Source: Candidatus Gastranaerophilales bacterium (GTDB lineage Bacteria > Cyanobacteriota > Vampirovibrionia > Gastranaerophilales > Gastranaerophilaceae). From it: a DNA stretch of 14,073 bases. The notes beneath the pieces were generated by a model. The model did no database searches and was not told where the DNA came from. It worked only from the letters and a program-made list of their open reading frames with translations. Shown piece by piece: positions 13,962-14,073 of this stretch. Numbering within the stretch: the stretch's first letter is position 1; every line of letters starts with the position of its first letter. The position numbers and the translations under genes are program-made. The stretch is taken from the NCBI GenBank assembly GCA_900552525.1, contig UNSK01000048.1, forward strand, positions 1-14,073. The letters are read 5' to 3'.

Positions 13962-13998
13962 AAAAAAAAGACCGGTTTTTAAAACCGGTCTTTTTTTT
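13962..13998. terminator. Strong bidirectional intrinsic terminator
   Basis: GACCGGTT (13970-13977) pairs with AACCGGTC (13983-13990) around a short TTTAA loop. An A8 tract before and a T8 tract after extend the stem and give a U-run on either strand. It closes the rightward Hsp20-like gene and the leftward gene that enters from the right edge. Confidence 0.93.
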
Positions 13999-14000
13999 AT

Positions 14001-14072
14001 CTACTTGATATTTGAGTAAGTCCAAGCATCAAATGTAGGAGTTTCAGAAATATTTAATTCTTTCTTCTTTTC
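14001..14072 (-). CDS. C-terminal end of an unidentified protein (partial)
   Basis: The last 23 codons of a leftward gene running off the right edge, open to the window end and stopping at TAG (14003-14001) just before the shared terminator. The tail reads EKKKELNISETPTFDAWTYS then NIK. It is charged, then aromatic; no family is recognised. The terminator immediately downstream supports a real gene end. Confidence 0.5.
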   Translation of the reverse strand, partial: EKKKELNISETPTFDAWTYSNIK

Positions 14073-14073
14073 T

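Noticed and set aside
1..14073. CRISPR arrays, tRNA or rRNA genes, insertion sequences
   Set aside because: No regularly spaced repeats, cloverleaf-like segments, rRNA stretches or transposase-like proteins were recognised by eye on either strand.

Overview
The window is AT-rich bacterial DNA, with many A/T-ending codons and clear Shine-Dalgarno sites. The best guess for the source is a non-photosynthetic relative of cyanobacteria of the Melainabacteria/Vampirovibrionia (Gastranaerophilales) type. This rests on the gene run rpsM-rpsK-rpsD-rpoA-rplQ-truA-rplM-rpsI, in which rplQ-truA-rplM-rpsI is the cyanobacterial linkage, and on the cyanobacterium-like L17 N-terminus (LGK..DQRKALLRSL..EL). 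It is an inference from protein character and gene order, not from a phylogeny; a low-GC Firmicute is the main alternative.

Left part (1-1560), accessory. The left edge holds the decayed 3' end of a flagellin gene, with deletions and a frame change but still carrying the IRDAD signature. Next comes a phage-like switch: a leftward LexA/CI-type S24 repressor facing a near-consensus rightward promoter whose -10 box lies inside a perfect inverted repeat. That promoter drives two small overlapping genes, a six-cysteine 69-residue protein and a 94-residue protein resembling small phage replication-type proteins. No integrase, structural gene or att site is visible, so this looks like a prophage remnant or satellite.

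Positions 1557-3333, leftward: the conserved GTPase/ATPase gene ychF and, just behind it, a zinc-dependent phospholipase C/P1-nuclease-like protein without a signal peptide. A 325-base gene-poor stretch then holds the promoter and leader of the ribosomal operon.

Positions 3659-8696, rightward: infA-rpmJ-rpsM-rpsK-rpsD-rpoA-rplQ-truA-rplM-rpsI, closed by a strong, probably bidirectional terminator. This operon makes initiation factor 1, small- and large-subunit ribosomal proteins, the RNA polymerase alpha subunit and a tRNA pseudouridine synthase. A nested inverted repeat directly upstream of rpsD is a candidate S4-responsive leader.

Positions 8748-11473, leftward: a small XRE-type regulator translationally coupled to an 835-residue glycosyltransferase/HAD fusion, probably for surface polysaccharide. 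A second XRE regulator diverges from it (11611-11964). A solo M16 zinc peptidase follows (leftward), whose promoter overlaps a 23-bp near-perfect palindrome. Diverging from it is a membrane-anchored Hsp20-like protein ending in a strong terminator, and the last 23 codons of an unidentified leftward gene close the window.
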